Assembly: GCA_018898235.1 (NCBI GenBank)
Contig: JAHIJU010000004.1
Coordinates: forward strand, 1 to 6,813
DNA length: 6,813 nucleotides
Direction: 5' to 3'
Source: Actinomycetota bacterium
GTDB lineage: Bacteria; Actinomycetota; Actinomycetes; Actinomycetales; Cellulomonadaceae
Shown here: positions 1-5,844 of the stretch, one piece after another
Numbering within the stretch: position 1 is the first letter of the stretch
How the letters are laid out: each line of letters opens with the position of its first letter
Notes under the pieces: model-generated
Told to the model about the DNA's origin: nothing
The model's database searches: none
What the model saw: the letters and a program-made list of their open reading frames with translations, nothing else
Position numbers and translations under genes: made by a program

Positions 1-89
1 ATGACCGCAAGGCCGTAGCCCACGGTCGCGATGTTCCCGGAGACGGCGTCTGCGGCGGCGATGAGTGCCACGGAGTTCACGAGTGCCAC
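1..89 (-). CDS. atpE: ATP synthase Fo subunit c, N-terminal part (cut by window edge)
   Basis: Only the first 29 codons are present; the gene continues beyond position 1. Subunit c is a two-helix membrane hairpin that forms the proton-carrying rotor ring of F1Fo ATP synthase. The visible peptide reads VALVNSVALIAAADAVSGNI then ATVGYGLAV. The 'G-N-I-A-T-V-G-Y-G-L-A' run matches the start of helix 1 in Streptomyces/Pseudonocardiales-type c subunits, which continues into a glycine-rich stretch. The ion-binding acidic residue in helix 2 lies outside the window. I chose GTG at 89 because an AAAGGA ribosome binding site lies 10 bases upstream (complement of 100-105). In-frame GTG codons at 80 and 71 are alternatives. 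The position 82 bases downstream of atpB is the standard atpB-atpE order, so co-transcription is expected. Identity rests on a short peptide plus context. Confidence 0.88.
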   Translation of the reverse strand, partial: MALVNSVALIAAADAVSGNIATVGYGLAV

Positions 90-171
90 GGTGTTCCGTT
101 CCTTTGTGTCTCGGACCCCGGCCGGACGGCTGGGGCTTGGTCGATGTCGGGCGCGAGGCCCGCGGTCAGGG

Positions 172-963
172 TCAGTGCTCTTCGGACACCGACAGGTCGA
201 TGTACACGGCCGTCAGGATGACGAAGATGTAAGCCTGCAGAGCCGCCACGAAGATCTCGAAGCCGGTCAGCGCGATCCCCGCGCCGAACGTCACGATCCC
301 GAACGCCTTGAGTGCGGGGCCGGCACTCAGCAGGAAGAACTGGGTCGCCGAGAAGCACAGCACCAGCATGAGGTGCCCGGCCACCATGTTGGCCATGAGT
401 CGGATGGCCAGTGTCGCGGGCCGCAGGATGAAGACCTGGAGGATCTCGATCGGCGTCAGCAGCACGTACATGAACCAGGGCACGCCCGGCGGGAACAGGC
501 TCGACTTGAGGAACCCGCCGACGCCCTTCGCCTGGATGCCCGCGGCCAGGTACGTGACGTAGGCGACCAGCGCGAAGAGGACCGGCAGCCCGATCCTCGA
601 CGTTCCCGCGATGTTCATGAAGATGACGACGCCGGTGATGTTGAAGGTCAGGATCGAGAAGAACAGCGTGGTCAGCAGCGGCGTGAACTGCCGCGCCCGC
701 TCGACGCCGAGCACCTCCTCCGCGACGTTCTTGCGCACGAAGTCCATCAGCCACTCGACTGCCGCCTGGGCCCGGCCCGGGACGAGGGTGGCACGGCGGG
801 CGACGACCACCATGAACACCACGAGCGCCACCGCCGCGATCACCCGGACCAGCATCACCCGGTCGAACTCGTAGGGCGTGCCTTGGAAGAGGATCACCTG
901 GGGGAAGAACTCGGCGATCGACGGGGCGTGGAAGCCACCGGACTCGCCGCCGTCAGCGACCAA
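172..963 (-). CDS. atpB: ATP synthase Fo subunit a
   Basis: Subunit a is the membrane stator that provides the two proton half-channels against the c-ring. As drawn from the TTG at 963 the protein has 263 residues, a normal length. Several hydrophobic segments are visible (about 37-55, 97-116, 127-145, 162-181, 190-213, 222-255). The key motif is RPATLAIRLMANM at 181-193; Arg188 aligns with the essential arginine of the family (Arg210 in E. coli). The C-terminal FEIFVAALQAYIFVILTAVY (235-254) is the conserved last helix with its glutamine, and the protein ends in SVSEEH as actinobacterial homologues do. The start is uncertain. TTG at 963 is the only ATG/GTG/TTG start after the in-frame stop at 1042-1044, but it has no ribosome binding site. 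An in-frame CTG at 987 follows GGAG at good spacing and would add 8 residues. The next gene downstream is atpE; atpI-like lies upstream. Confidence 0.96.
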   Translation of the reverse strand: MVADGGESGGFHAPSIAEFFPQVILFQGTPYEFDRVMLVRVIAAVALVVFMVVVARRATLVPGRAQAAVEWLMDFVRKNVAEEVLGVERARQFTPLLTTLFFSILTFNITGVVIFMNIAGTSRIGLPVLFALVAYVTYLAAGIQAKGVGGFLKSSLFPPGVPWFMYVLLTPIEILQVFILRPATLAIRLMANMVAGHLMLVLCFSATQFFLLSAGPALKAFGIVTFGAGIALTGFEIFVAALQAYIFVILTAVYIDLSVSEEH

Positions 964-993
964 CAGCGCACTGGCGAGGCTGGACAGAGCGAA

Positions 994-999
994 CTCCCT
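994..999 (-). promoter_or_regulatory. Ribosome binding site pointing to a CTG start for atpB
   Basis: On the minus strand the complement of 994-999 reads AGGGAG. It is followed by six bases (TTCGCT) and then CTG at 987-985, which is in frame with atpB. No comparable purine-rich element precedes the TTG at 963, which lies 30 bases from this site. If used, the protein would begin M-S-S-L-A-S-A-L-L before the part drawn here. CTG starts are rare, so this is a suggestion from spacing alone. Confidence 0.4.
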
Positions 1000-1075
1000 G
1001 AAGTCGTGAGCCAGCCCGACGACCAGGTCGCATCTTCGCGCTCACCCGGACCGTACGGACACCCGAACGAGGGGA

Positions 1076-1081
1076 AGCCTA
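1076..1081 (-). promoter_or_regulatory. Probable -10 element of a promoter for atpB-atpE
   Basis: The minus strand reads TAGGCT here, a good match to the actinobacterial housekeeping -10 pattern TAnnnT. It sits in the only long gap (about 160-185 bases) between atpI-like and atpB. A start of transcription about 7 bases downstream would give a leader of roughly 80-105 bases depending on the atpB start. I see no convincing -35 hexamer. The spot 17 bases upstream reads GAGATG and is one arm of a weak 5-bp inverted repeat (1099-1118). The call rests on the hexamer and the location. Confidence 0.38.
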
Positions 1082-1147
1082 GCCCATGACAGGCCGTTCA
1101 TCTCGACATCGACAGATGCCTGCCCCGCGATCCGCCCAGGACCTTCG

Positions 1148-1591
1148 TCACACCTGCGGGCTCGACGGTGGCTCGACGTAGGGCACCCGGCCGGTGGAGA
1201 CCGCGCGGTAGTCGAGCAGCGCCGAACCGACCACGCCGAGCCCCAGCACCGCTGCCAGCACCGGCTTGGAGTAGAAGTCGTAGCCCCGCAGCACGCCGAG
1301 CACGACGATCACGACGAACACCTTGACGAGCCAGGTGCCCATCACCCAGGCACCCATCACCGCCGGAGCCGACCGCGCCGTGCGCAGCAGGGCCACCGTC
1401 GTGGTCGCCGAGAAGACCAACGCCATCCCGACCCCGATGACGGCCGCCCAGACTCCTGCCGTGCCCGCCAGCAGGGCCCCGACCGCCACCCCGATCACTG
1501 CGAGGACCACGAGCAGCACGAGGGTCGAGCGCAGGGCGGTGCGAAGCACGTTCGCGGACGCATCGCCGTCTGCGGCGACCGGGTGGTTCAT
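1148..1591 (-). CDS. atpI: AtpI-like membrane protein upstream of the ATP synthase operon
   Basis: A 147-residue protein with four likely membrane helices (about 24-42, 46-68, 77-101 and 108-127), a short polar N-terminus and a C-terminal tail containing TGRVPYVEPP. The charged residue Lys90 inside the third segment and the R-V-P-Y-V-E-P tail fit the poorly conserved 'ATP synthase protein I' family of Actinobacteria (position of Rv1303 in M. tuberculosis). Members are proposed to help assemble the c-ring or to handle cations; the function here is inferred from position and topology, not from a catalytic motif. The start is well supported: ATG at 1591 preceded by GAGGAG with a five-base spacer. 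The ATG overlaps the wecA stop in ATGA, so translation is likely coupled to wecA. The gap to atpB is more than 160 bases, so atpB may have its own promoter. Confidence 0.8.
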   Translation of the reverse strand: MNHPVAADGDASANVLRTALRSTLVLLVVLAVIGVAVGALLAGTAGVWAAVIGVGMALVFSATTTVALLRTARSAPAVMGAWVMGTWLVKVFVVIVVLGVLRGYDFYSKPVLAAVLGLGVVGSALLDYRAVSTGRVPYVEPPSSPQV

Positions 1592-2697
1592 GGTGTCTCC
1601 TCGGAGGACGTGGCCCGGCCCCTCAGCGGGCCGAGCGTGAGCAGGGTGGCCCCGACGACCCCGATCGCGAGGGCGATCAGCACCGTCGTCGTCGACCAGC
1701 GGACCAGGGCGGCGGCGCTGAAGGCGAACACGGCGGTCCACACGTACATGATCGCGACGGCCCTGCGCTCGGAGTGGCCGATCGCCAGGAGCCGGTGGTG
1801 GATGTGCATCCGGTCGGGGTGGAACGGGCTCTGACCGTGGCCGAGCCGCCGGATCACCGCCATGGTCATGTCCAGCAGCGGCAGCACGAGGACCGCGACC
1901 GGCAGCAGGATCGGCAGGAAGGCCGGGAACTGCACCCGTTCGGTCACCGACTGCGGGTCGATCTGCCCGGTCACCACGACCGCGGCCGCCGACACCATGA
2001 AGCCGAGCACGAGGGCTCCCGAGTCACCCATGAAGATCGTCGCCGGGGACAGGTTGTGCGGCAGGAACCCGAGGCAGGCGCCCACCATCACCGCGACGAC
2101 CAGGGTCGACAGGTTGGCGTAGTCCGTGCGTTCCGTCTCGACCGTCAGTAGGTAGGTGTAGAGGAAGAAGGCGGTGCCGCCGATCGCCAGCAGACCCGCC
2201 GCCAGACCGTCCAGCCCGTCGACGAAGTTCACCGCGTTCATCCCGACCACCACCACCAGGATCGTGATGAACACCCACATCCGCGTCGAGCCGACCGTGA
2301 TGCCACCGATCGGCAGCTGGTACAGCAGCACGCCCTGCCAGGCCAGGAAGCCTGCGGCCATCACCTGGCCGATCAGCTTGGTCAGCCAGTCGAGGTCCCA
2401 GATGTCGTCGGCCACCCCGAGGGCGCAGACCAGCCCGCCGCCCCCGAGGATCCCGATGATGGGTCGCACGTCGCTGAACACCCCGGACAGGAAGGGCAGC
2501 CGGCTGACCACGAGGAATGCGACGACCATCCCGATGTACATCGCCAGGCCACCGAGCCGCGGCGTCGGGACCGTGTGCACGTCGCGGGCCCGGACGGCGG
2601 TGATGGCGCCCCAGCGCAACGCCAGGTACCGCGCCACCGGGGTCATGAGGTAGGTCACCGCTGCGGCGACCGCCATCACCAGCAGGTAGGTCCTCAC
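1588..2697 (-). CDS. wecA: Polyprenyl-phosphate GlcNAc-1-phosphate transferase (WecA/TagO/Rfe family)
   Basis: A 369-residue polytopic membrane enzyme expected to transfer GlcNAc-1-phosphate from UDP-GlcNAc to undecaprenyl or decaprenyl phosphate on the cytoplasmic face. In mycolic-acid Actinobacteria this begins the linker joining arabinogalactan to peptidoglycan. Family motifs appear in order: HTVPTPRLGGLAMY (41-54), the metal-binding aspartates in ADDIWDLDW (96-104), NAVNFVDGLDGLA (154-166), FLPHN (211-215), FMGDSGA (222-228) and PFHPDRMHIHHRL (291-303). The HIHH cluster (298-301) marks the WecA/TagO branch rather than MraY. About ten hydrophobic segments are present. GTG at 2697 was chosen because it overlaps the upstream gene's stop as GTGA and has GGAG eight bases before it. 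Its stop overlaps the atpI-like start as ATGA. The same neighbour order occurs in mycobacteria (Rv1302). The exact lipid and glycan cannot be read from sequence. Confidence 0.95.
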   Translation of the reverse strand: MRTYLLVMAVAAAVTYLMTPVARYLALRWGAITAVRARDVHTVPTPRLGGLAMYIGMVVAFLVVSRLPFLSGVFSDVRPIIGILGGGGLVCALGVADDIWDLDWLTKLIGQVMAAGFLAWQGVLLYQLPIGGITVGSTRMWVFITILVVVVGMNAVNFVDGLDGLAAGLLAIGGTAFFLYTYLLTVETERTDYANLSTLVVAVMVGACLGFLPHNLSPATIFMGDSGALVLGFMVSAAAVVVTGQIDPQSVTERVQFPAFLPILLPVAVLVLPLLDMTMAVIRRLGHGQSPFHPDRMHIHHRLLAIGHSERRAVAIMYVWTAVFAFSAAALVRWSTTTVLIALAIGVVGATLLTLGPLRGRATSSEETP

Positions 2698-3371
2698 ACC
2701 GGCGGCTCCGGCGCCTCGACGGCCGTGACCTCGCGCAACGCGACGAGGTCGAGGACGCCGAACCGCAGCACCGTCAGGTTCCCGCCCGTCGCGTCGACGA
2801 TGGTCGACGGCGTCAGCCCGGGCGTCGGGCCCGCGTCGAGGTACACCGCGACGGAGTCGCCGAGCTGGTCGAATGCCTGCGCCGCACTCGTCGCCGCGGG
2901 CCGACCGGTGCGGTTGGCGCTGGAGACCGCGAGCGGGCCGGTGCGGCCGAGCAGCTCGCGGGCGATGGCGTGGTCCGGCACACGCAGCGCCACGGTGCCG
3001 CCCGTCTCCCCGAGGTCCCACGCCAGCGACGGCTGGGCCCGCACGATCAGCGTCAGACCGCCCGGCCAGAACGCCTGCGCCAGGGCACGCGCCCCGTCCG
3101 GCACATCGCGCGCCAGACCGTCGAGCGTGCGCACATCGCCGATCAGCACGGGGGGCGGCATCTGCCGACCACGGCCCTTGGCATCGAGCAACCCCTGCAC
3201 CGCGGCCGGGGTGAACGCATCGGCACCGACCCCGTAGACGGTGTCCGTCGGGAGCACGATCAGCTCACCGCGCCCGAGGGCCGCGACGGCCTCGTCCAGC
3301 GCGGACCCGCGGGTCCGCTCGTCCGTGACATCCCGGATACGCTCGCCGTTCACGGGAGTCGAGTCTGTCAC
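2694..3371 (-). CDS. L-threonylcarbamoyladenylate synthase (Sua5/YciO/YrdC family)
   Basis: A 225-residue cytoplasmic enzyme. The family makes threonylcarbamoyl-AMP from threonine, bicarbonate and ATP, the first step of the t6A37 modification in tRNAs that read ANN codons. Visible motifs: PTDTVYGVGADA (41-52), KGRGRQMP (65-72) where the lysine and arginine bind substrate phosphates, FWPGGLT (101-107), LRVPDH (129-134), PLAVSSANRTG (146-156), STIVDATG (189-196) and VLRFG (201-205). Length fits the short YrdC-type form; the extra C-terminal domain of long Sua5 proteins is absent. The GTG at 3371 overlaps the prmC stop as GTGA; no strong ribosome binding site precedes it, consistent with coupling. 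The first 20 or so residues are polar and not family-conserved, so a slightly later start is possible. The stop overlaps the wecA start in another GTGA. The partner enzyme (TsaD) is not in the window. Confidence 0.95.
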   Translation of the reverse strand: MTDSTPVNGERIRDVTDERTRGSALDEAVAALGRGELIVLPTDTVYGVGADAFTPAAVQGLLDAKGRGRQMPPPVLIGDVRTLDGLARDVPDGARALAQAFWPGGLTLIVRAQPSLAWDLGETGGTVALRVPDHAIARELLGRTGPLAVSSANRTGRPAATSAAQAFDQLGDSVAVYLDAGPTPGLTPSTIVDATGGNLTVLRFGVLDLVALREVTAVEAPEPPV

Positions 3372-4267
3372 GCCGCCGACCCCGTCCCGGCCGTACGGCG
3401 GGCCACGAGCAGCCGGGGCCGTCCGGTCAGGTCCGGCTCGGTCCGGATGCCGATGAACCCCGCCGTCGCGGCGGCATCGGCGCGGACGGCCTGCGCCTGC
3501 ACCTCCGCGTGCTCCATGAGCAGCAGTCCACCCGGGCGCAGCAGGCGGGCCGCCGCCTGGAGCACGGCACGCGGCAGGTCCAACCCGTCGACGCCGCCGC
3601 CGTACAGCGCCAGGTCGGGGTCATGGTCGCGGACCTCGGGGTCCACCGGCTCGGCGTCGGGCGGGATGTAGGGCGGGTTGGCCGTCAGGACGTCGACCCG
3701 TCCGGTCAGCTCGGACAGCAGCTGAGGGTCGCGCACGTCGCCGACCACGGCCGAGACCTGGGGCCGGTCGCAGGCACGGGCGTTGCGGGCCGCCAGGTCC
3801 ACCGCCTGTGTCGAGCGGTCCACCATCACGACGGTGGCCGAGGTCTCCACGGCCACCGACACCCCGATCGGGCCGGCCCCGCAGCACAGGTCGACCACGA
3901 GCGGCGCGAGGCCCCCGGCCGCGAGCGCGCGGACCTCGTCGACCGCCAGGCCCGCGAGCACCTCGGTCTCCGGGCGCGGCACGAAGACACCCGGCTCGAC
4001 GAGCAGCGTCACGTAGCGGAACGCCGTCGAGCCGACGATGTGCTGCAGCGGCTCGCGGCGACGGCGCCGGTCGACGGCCTCGGCGTAGCTCCGGGCGAAG
4101 CCGTCCGGCGGCGGCCCGGCGGTGACCAGGCTCAGCGTGGGCAGGCCCAGCAGGTGCGCGGCGATCGCGACGGCGTCGTGCCGCGGTGACGGCACCCCGG
4201 CCTGGGTGAGCAGCTGGGTGGCCGCGGTGACCATCGCCGTCAGACCCGGCCCGGTGTCCTCAGGCAC
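3368..4267 (-). CDS. prmC: Peptide chain release factor N5-glutamine methyltransferase
   Basis: PrmC (HemK) methylates the glutamine of the GGQ loop in release factors 1 and 2 using S-adenosylmethionine. The substrate gene prfA lies immediately upstream. The drawn protein has 299 residues. An N-terminal helical release-factor-binding domain ends near EPLQHIVGS (72-80), followed by PRPETE (97-102). Next come the SAM-binding loop DLCCGAGPIG (126-135), the catalytic NPPYIPP (197-203) whose NPPY holds the target glutamine, LYGGGVDGLD (221-230) and MEHAE (251-255). The SAM loop is slightly unusual, with Cys-Cys and Ala-Gly-Pro where many homologues have Thr-Gly-Ser-Gly-Ala. The start is uncertain: ATG at 4297, GTG at 4276, GTG at 4267 and ATG at 4234 are all in frame and none has a strong ribosome binding site. 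I chose 4267 because it gives a short overlap (8 bases) with prfA and a usual N-terminal length. Confidence 0.94.
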   Translation of the reverse strand: MPEDTGPGLTAMVTAATQLLTQAGVPSPRHDAVAIAAHLLGLPTLSLVTAGPPPDGFARSYAEAVDRRRRREPLQHIVGSTAFRYVTLLVEPGVFVPRPETEVLAGLAVDEVRALAAGGLAPLVVDLCCGAGPIGVSVAVETSATVVMVDRSTQAVDLAARNARACDRPQVSAVVGDVRDPQLLSELTGRVDVLTANPPYIPPDAEPVDPEVRDHDPDLALYGGGVDGLDLPRAVLQAAARLLRPGGLLLMEHAEVQAQAVRADAAATAGFIGIRTEPDLTGRPRLLVARRTAGTGSAA

Positions 4268-5339
4268 CGGTGGCACCGGCCAGGCGCGCGGCCTCATCGA
4301 CCTCGACCGCCGAGGCGATCACCGGCCCGAGGTCACCGTCCAGCACCTGGTCGAGGTTGTACGCCTTGTACCCGGTGCGATGGTCGGCGATCCGGTTCTC
4401 CGGGAAGTTGTAGGTGCGGATCCGCTCCGAGCGGTCCACCGTGCGCACCTGCGAGCGGCGGGCCTCGCTCGCGGCGGCGGCCGACTCCTGGGCACGGGCG
4501 GCCAGCAGGCGGGCCCGCAGCACCCGCATGCCCGCCTCCTTGTTCTGCAGCTGCGACTTCTCGTTCTGCATGGCCACGACGATGCCGGTCGGCAGGTGGG
4601 TGATCCGGACCGCCGAGTCCGTGGTGTTCACCGACTGGCCGCCCGGGCCCGAGGACCGGTAGACGTCGATCCGCAGATCGGCCGGGTCGATCTCGACCTC
4701 GCCCTCGTCATCGGCCTCGGGCAGCACGACCACGCCGGCGGCCGAGGTGTGGATGCGCCCGGCGGACTCGGTGACCGGCACCCGCTGCACGCGGTGCACA
4801 CCGCCCTCGTACTTCAGATGGGCCCAGACGCCGTCCTCGCCCGCGGCGCGCGCCTTGATGGCGACCGAGGCGTCCTTGATGCCACCGAGGTCGGAGCTCG
4901 TGGAGTCGAGCACCTGGACCGACCAGCCCTGCCGTTCGGCGTACCGGGAGTACATGCGCAGCAGGTCGCCCGCGAACAGGGCGGACTCCTCACCGCCCTC
5001 CCCCGCCTTGACCTGCAGGATCACATCGCGCCCGTCATCGGGGTCGCGGGGCACGAGCACCCGTCGGAGCCGTTCGGCGGCGTCCTGCTCGGCGGTGACC
5101 AGCCCGGGGAGCTCGGCGGCGATCTGCGGGTCGTCGGCCAGCTCGGCCGCCGCCTGCGCATCGTCGGCCGCCGCACGCCAGGTGCGGTAGGCGCCGACGA
5201 CGCGGCCCAGCTCGGCGTAGCGGCGTCCGATCCGGCGGGCGCGAGCCGCATCCGCGTGCAAGGCGGGGTCGGCCAGGGCCGCCTCGAGCTCGGCGTGCTC
5301 CGCCAGCGCAGGGCCGACCGCGTCGAACGCCTCGCTCAC
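4260..5339 (-). CDS. prfA: Peptide chain release factor 1
   Basis: A 359-residue class I release factor that ends translation at UAG and UAA codons. The stop-codon reading tripeptide is P-V-T at 188-190 in HRVQRVPVTES, the P-x-T form of RF1 and not the S-P-F of RF2. The peptidyl-tRNA hydrolysis loop is SSGPGGQSVNTTDSAVR (229-245) with the GGQ at 233-235; its glutamine is the expected target of the next gene, prmC. The N-terminal 90 residues are alanine- and charge-rich helices of domain 1, and RIRTYNFPENRIADHR (306-321) is the conserved C-terminal block. GTG at 5339 follows GAGGAG (complement of 5348-5353) with an eight-base spacer. An ATG at 5347 opens a three-codon frame whose TGA overlaps this GTG. 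The gene itself ends in TGA, which RF1 does not read, so its own termination does not depend on RF1. prmC overlaps its 3' end. Confidence 0.97.
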   Translation of the reverse strand: MSEAFDAVGPALAEHAELEAALADPALHADAARARRIGRRYAELGRVVGAYRTWRAAADDAQAAAELADDPQIAAELPGLVTAEQDAAERLRRVLVPRDPDDGRDVILQVKAGEGGEESALFAGDLLRMYSRYAERQGWSVQVLDSTSSDLGGIKDASVAIKARAAGEDGVWAHLKYEGGVHRVQRVPVTESAGRIHTSAAGVVVLPEADDEGEVEIDPADLRIDVYRSSGPGGQSVNTTDSAVRITHLPTGIVVAMQNEKSQLQNKEAGMRVLRARLLAARAQESAAAASEARRSQVRTVDRSERIRTYNFPENRIADHRTGYKAYNLDQVLDGDLGPVIASAVEVDEAARLAGATGA

Positions 5340-5347
5340 GAGCTCAT
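5336..5347 (-). other. Three-codon reading frame overlapping the prfA start
   Basis: On the minus strand ATG-AGC-TCG-TGA runs from 5347 to 5336, and its stop shares bases with the prfA GTG (5339-5337) in a GTGA overlap. The ATG has a GAGGA seven bases upstream, one copy of a repeated TGAGGA element (complement of 5349-5360); the second copy serves the prfA GTG at eight bases. Whether ribosomes use this minimal frame is unknown. It could be chance in a purine-rich leader. Confidence 0.3.
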
Positions 5348-5370
5348 CTCCTCATCCTCACCACGACGAC

Positions 5371-5417
5371 GAAGCGCCGGCACCCAGGTGGCAGGTGCCA
5401 CCGGGTGCCGGCGCTTC
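5371..5417 (-). terminator. Strong hairpin between rpmE and prfA: terminator, attenuator or processing site
   Basis: A perfect 15-bp inverted repeat (GAAGCGCCGGCACCC at 5371-5385 against 5403-5417) continues, after one bulged base at 5386, into a further 6-bp stem (5387-5392 against 5397-5402) closed by a four-base loop. That makes 21 base pairs, mostly G/C. It begins seven bases after the rpmE stop codon and ends about 30 bases before the prfA start. The following RNA (GUCGUCGUGGU) is only mildly U-rich, so it is not a textbook intrinsic terminator. Actinobacteria often use stems with weak tails. Partial termination lowering prfA relative to rpmE, or a stabilising 3' end for rpmE mRNA, would both fit. 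Confidence 0.75.
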
Positions 5418-5424
5418 CAGACAG

Positions 5425-5640
5425 CTAGTTGGCGGTCTTCTTGCCGTAGCGCGCCTCGAAGCGGGCCACGCGGCCGCCGGTGTCGAGGATCTTCTGCTTG
5501 CCCGTGTAGAACGGGTGGCAGGCGCTGCAGACGTCGGCGTGGATCACGCCGGACGTCACGGTGGACCGGGTGACGAAGGTGCTGCCACAGGTGCAGACCA
5601 CCTCGGTCGGCACGTATGCCGGGTGGATACCAGACTTCAC
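5425..5640 (-). CDS. rpmE: Large-subunit ribosomal protein L31, zinc-binding form
   Basis: A 71-residue protein of the 50S subunit. It begins VKSGIHPAYVP (GTG start) and carries four cysteines at positions 16, 18, 38 and 41 in C-T-C and C-S-A-C pairs, the zinc-ribbon ('C+') form; zinc-free paralogues lack these. The conserved HPFYTGKQKILDTGGRVARF block (42-61) and basic end are typical of L31. GTG at 5640 is preceded by AAGGAG with a six-base spacer. The stop is TAG, the only TAG among the complete genes here; all others end in TGA. A putative promoter lies about 75 bases upstream and a strong hairpin just downstream. Together these suggest a short rpmE transcript with read-through into prfA. 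In mycobacteria rho lies directly upstream of rpmE; here a divergent glycosyltransferase occupies that place. Confidence 0.97.
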   Translation of the reverse strand: MKSGIHPAYVPTEVVCTCGSTFVTRSTVTSGVIHADVCSACHPFYTGKQKILDTGGRVARFEARYGKKTAN

Positions 5641-5708
5641 GGGATTCTCCTTGGTGAGGATGCCCACGGGTCCGGATGCGCGGATGGCACCGGTGAACCG
5701 CAGACCGA
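5641..5708 (-). promoter_or_regulatory. rpmE 5' leader with a small hairpin covering the ribosome binding site
   Basis: If transcription starts near 5708 the rpmE leader is about 68 bases. Within it the AAGGAG ribosome binding site can pair with an upstream UCCU: stem UCCU/AGGA with a five-base loop (complement of 5648-5660). A second possible element further upstream pairs UCCG with CGGA around a six-base loop, flanked by UGCC/GGCA. Leader motifs controlling L31 genes have been described in several bacterial groups including Actinobacteria; I cannot tell from this sequence alone whether this is one of them. The four-base stems are weak. Confidence 0.3.
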
Positions 5709-5714
5709 CGGACC

Positions 5715-5720
5715 ATTGTG
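5715..5720 (-). promoter_or_regulatory. Probable -10 element for the rpmE operon
   Basis: The minus strand reads TGGCACAAT, giving the hexamer CACAAT (4 of 6 to TATAAT) with an upstream TGG resembling an extended -10. TTCGGG lies 18 bases upstream as a weak -35 candidate. Its place, about 75 bases before the rpmE start in a 210-base divergent spacer, supports a promoter driving rpmE and, by read-through, prfA and the genes after it. Confidence 0.45.
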
Positions 5721-5838
5721 CCAGAACGGCGGCGCCCGCCCGAATCTTCCCCCGCAGTCCCGGCCGCCGGCCCGATCCACGGACCCCACCTGGGTGATCC
5801 GGCCGCGAGCCGTACAGACGGCGGACGCCCGGTGGCCG

Positions 5839-5844
5839 TAGATT
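5839..5844 (+). promoter_or_regulatory. -10 element of a leaderless promoter for the glycosyltransferase
   Basis: TAGATT lies exactly six bases before the ATG at 5851, so transcription would begin at or next to the A of the start codon. There is no purine-rich ribosome binding site before the ATG (the six bases are CACACC). This pairing of TAnnnT with an adjacent ATG is the usual look of leaderless genes in Actinobacteria. No clear -35 hexamer is seen. Confidence 0.55.

Noticed and set aside
145..163. Short inverted repeat (CGGGC...GCCCG) between atpB and atpE
   Set aside because: A five-bp stem in GC-rich DNA is expected by chance.
31..1089. A 352-codon open frame on the plus strand opposite atpB
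   Set aside because: The translation is rich in Arg, Asp, Glu, Gln and His with no recognisable domain, while the minus strand carries a clear atpB across the same stretch.
1099..1118. Inverted repeat CATCT...AGATG upstream of atpB as an operator or terminator
   Set aside because: Only five base pairs with a ten-base loop and no U-tract; too weak to call alone.
1592..1741. A longer version of the AtpI-like protein starting near 1741
   Set aside because: The extra part is an out-of-frame reading of the wecA C-terminus, and ATG at 1591 has a strong ribosome binding site and an ATGA overlap.
2698..3021. A longer version of wecA starting near 3021
   Set aside because: The added residues are an arginine/alanine-rich reading of the YrdC gene in another frame. 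The GTG at 2697 has a ribosome binding site and starts exactly at the family's usual N-terminus.
4122..5573. A 483-codon open frame on the plus strand
   Set aside because: It lies opposite prfA, the rpmE end and part of prmC, has low-complexity Arg/Gly/Val composition and no family motif. It is an antisense shadow of GC-rich genes.
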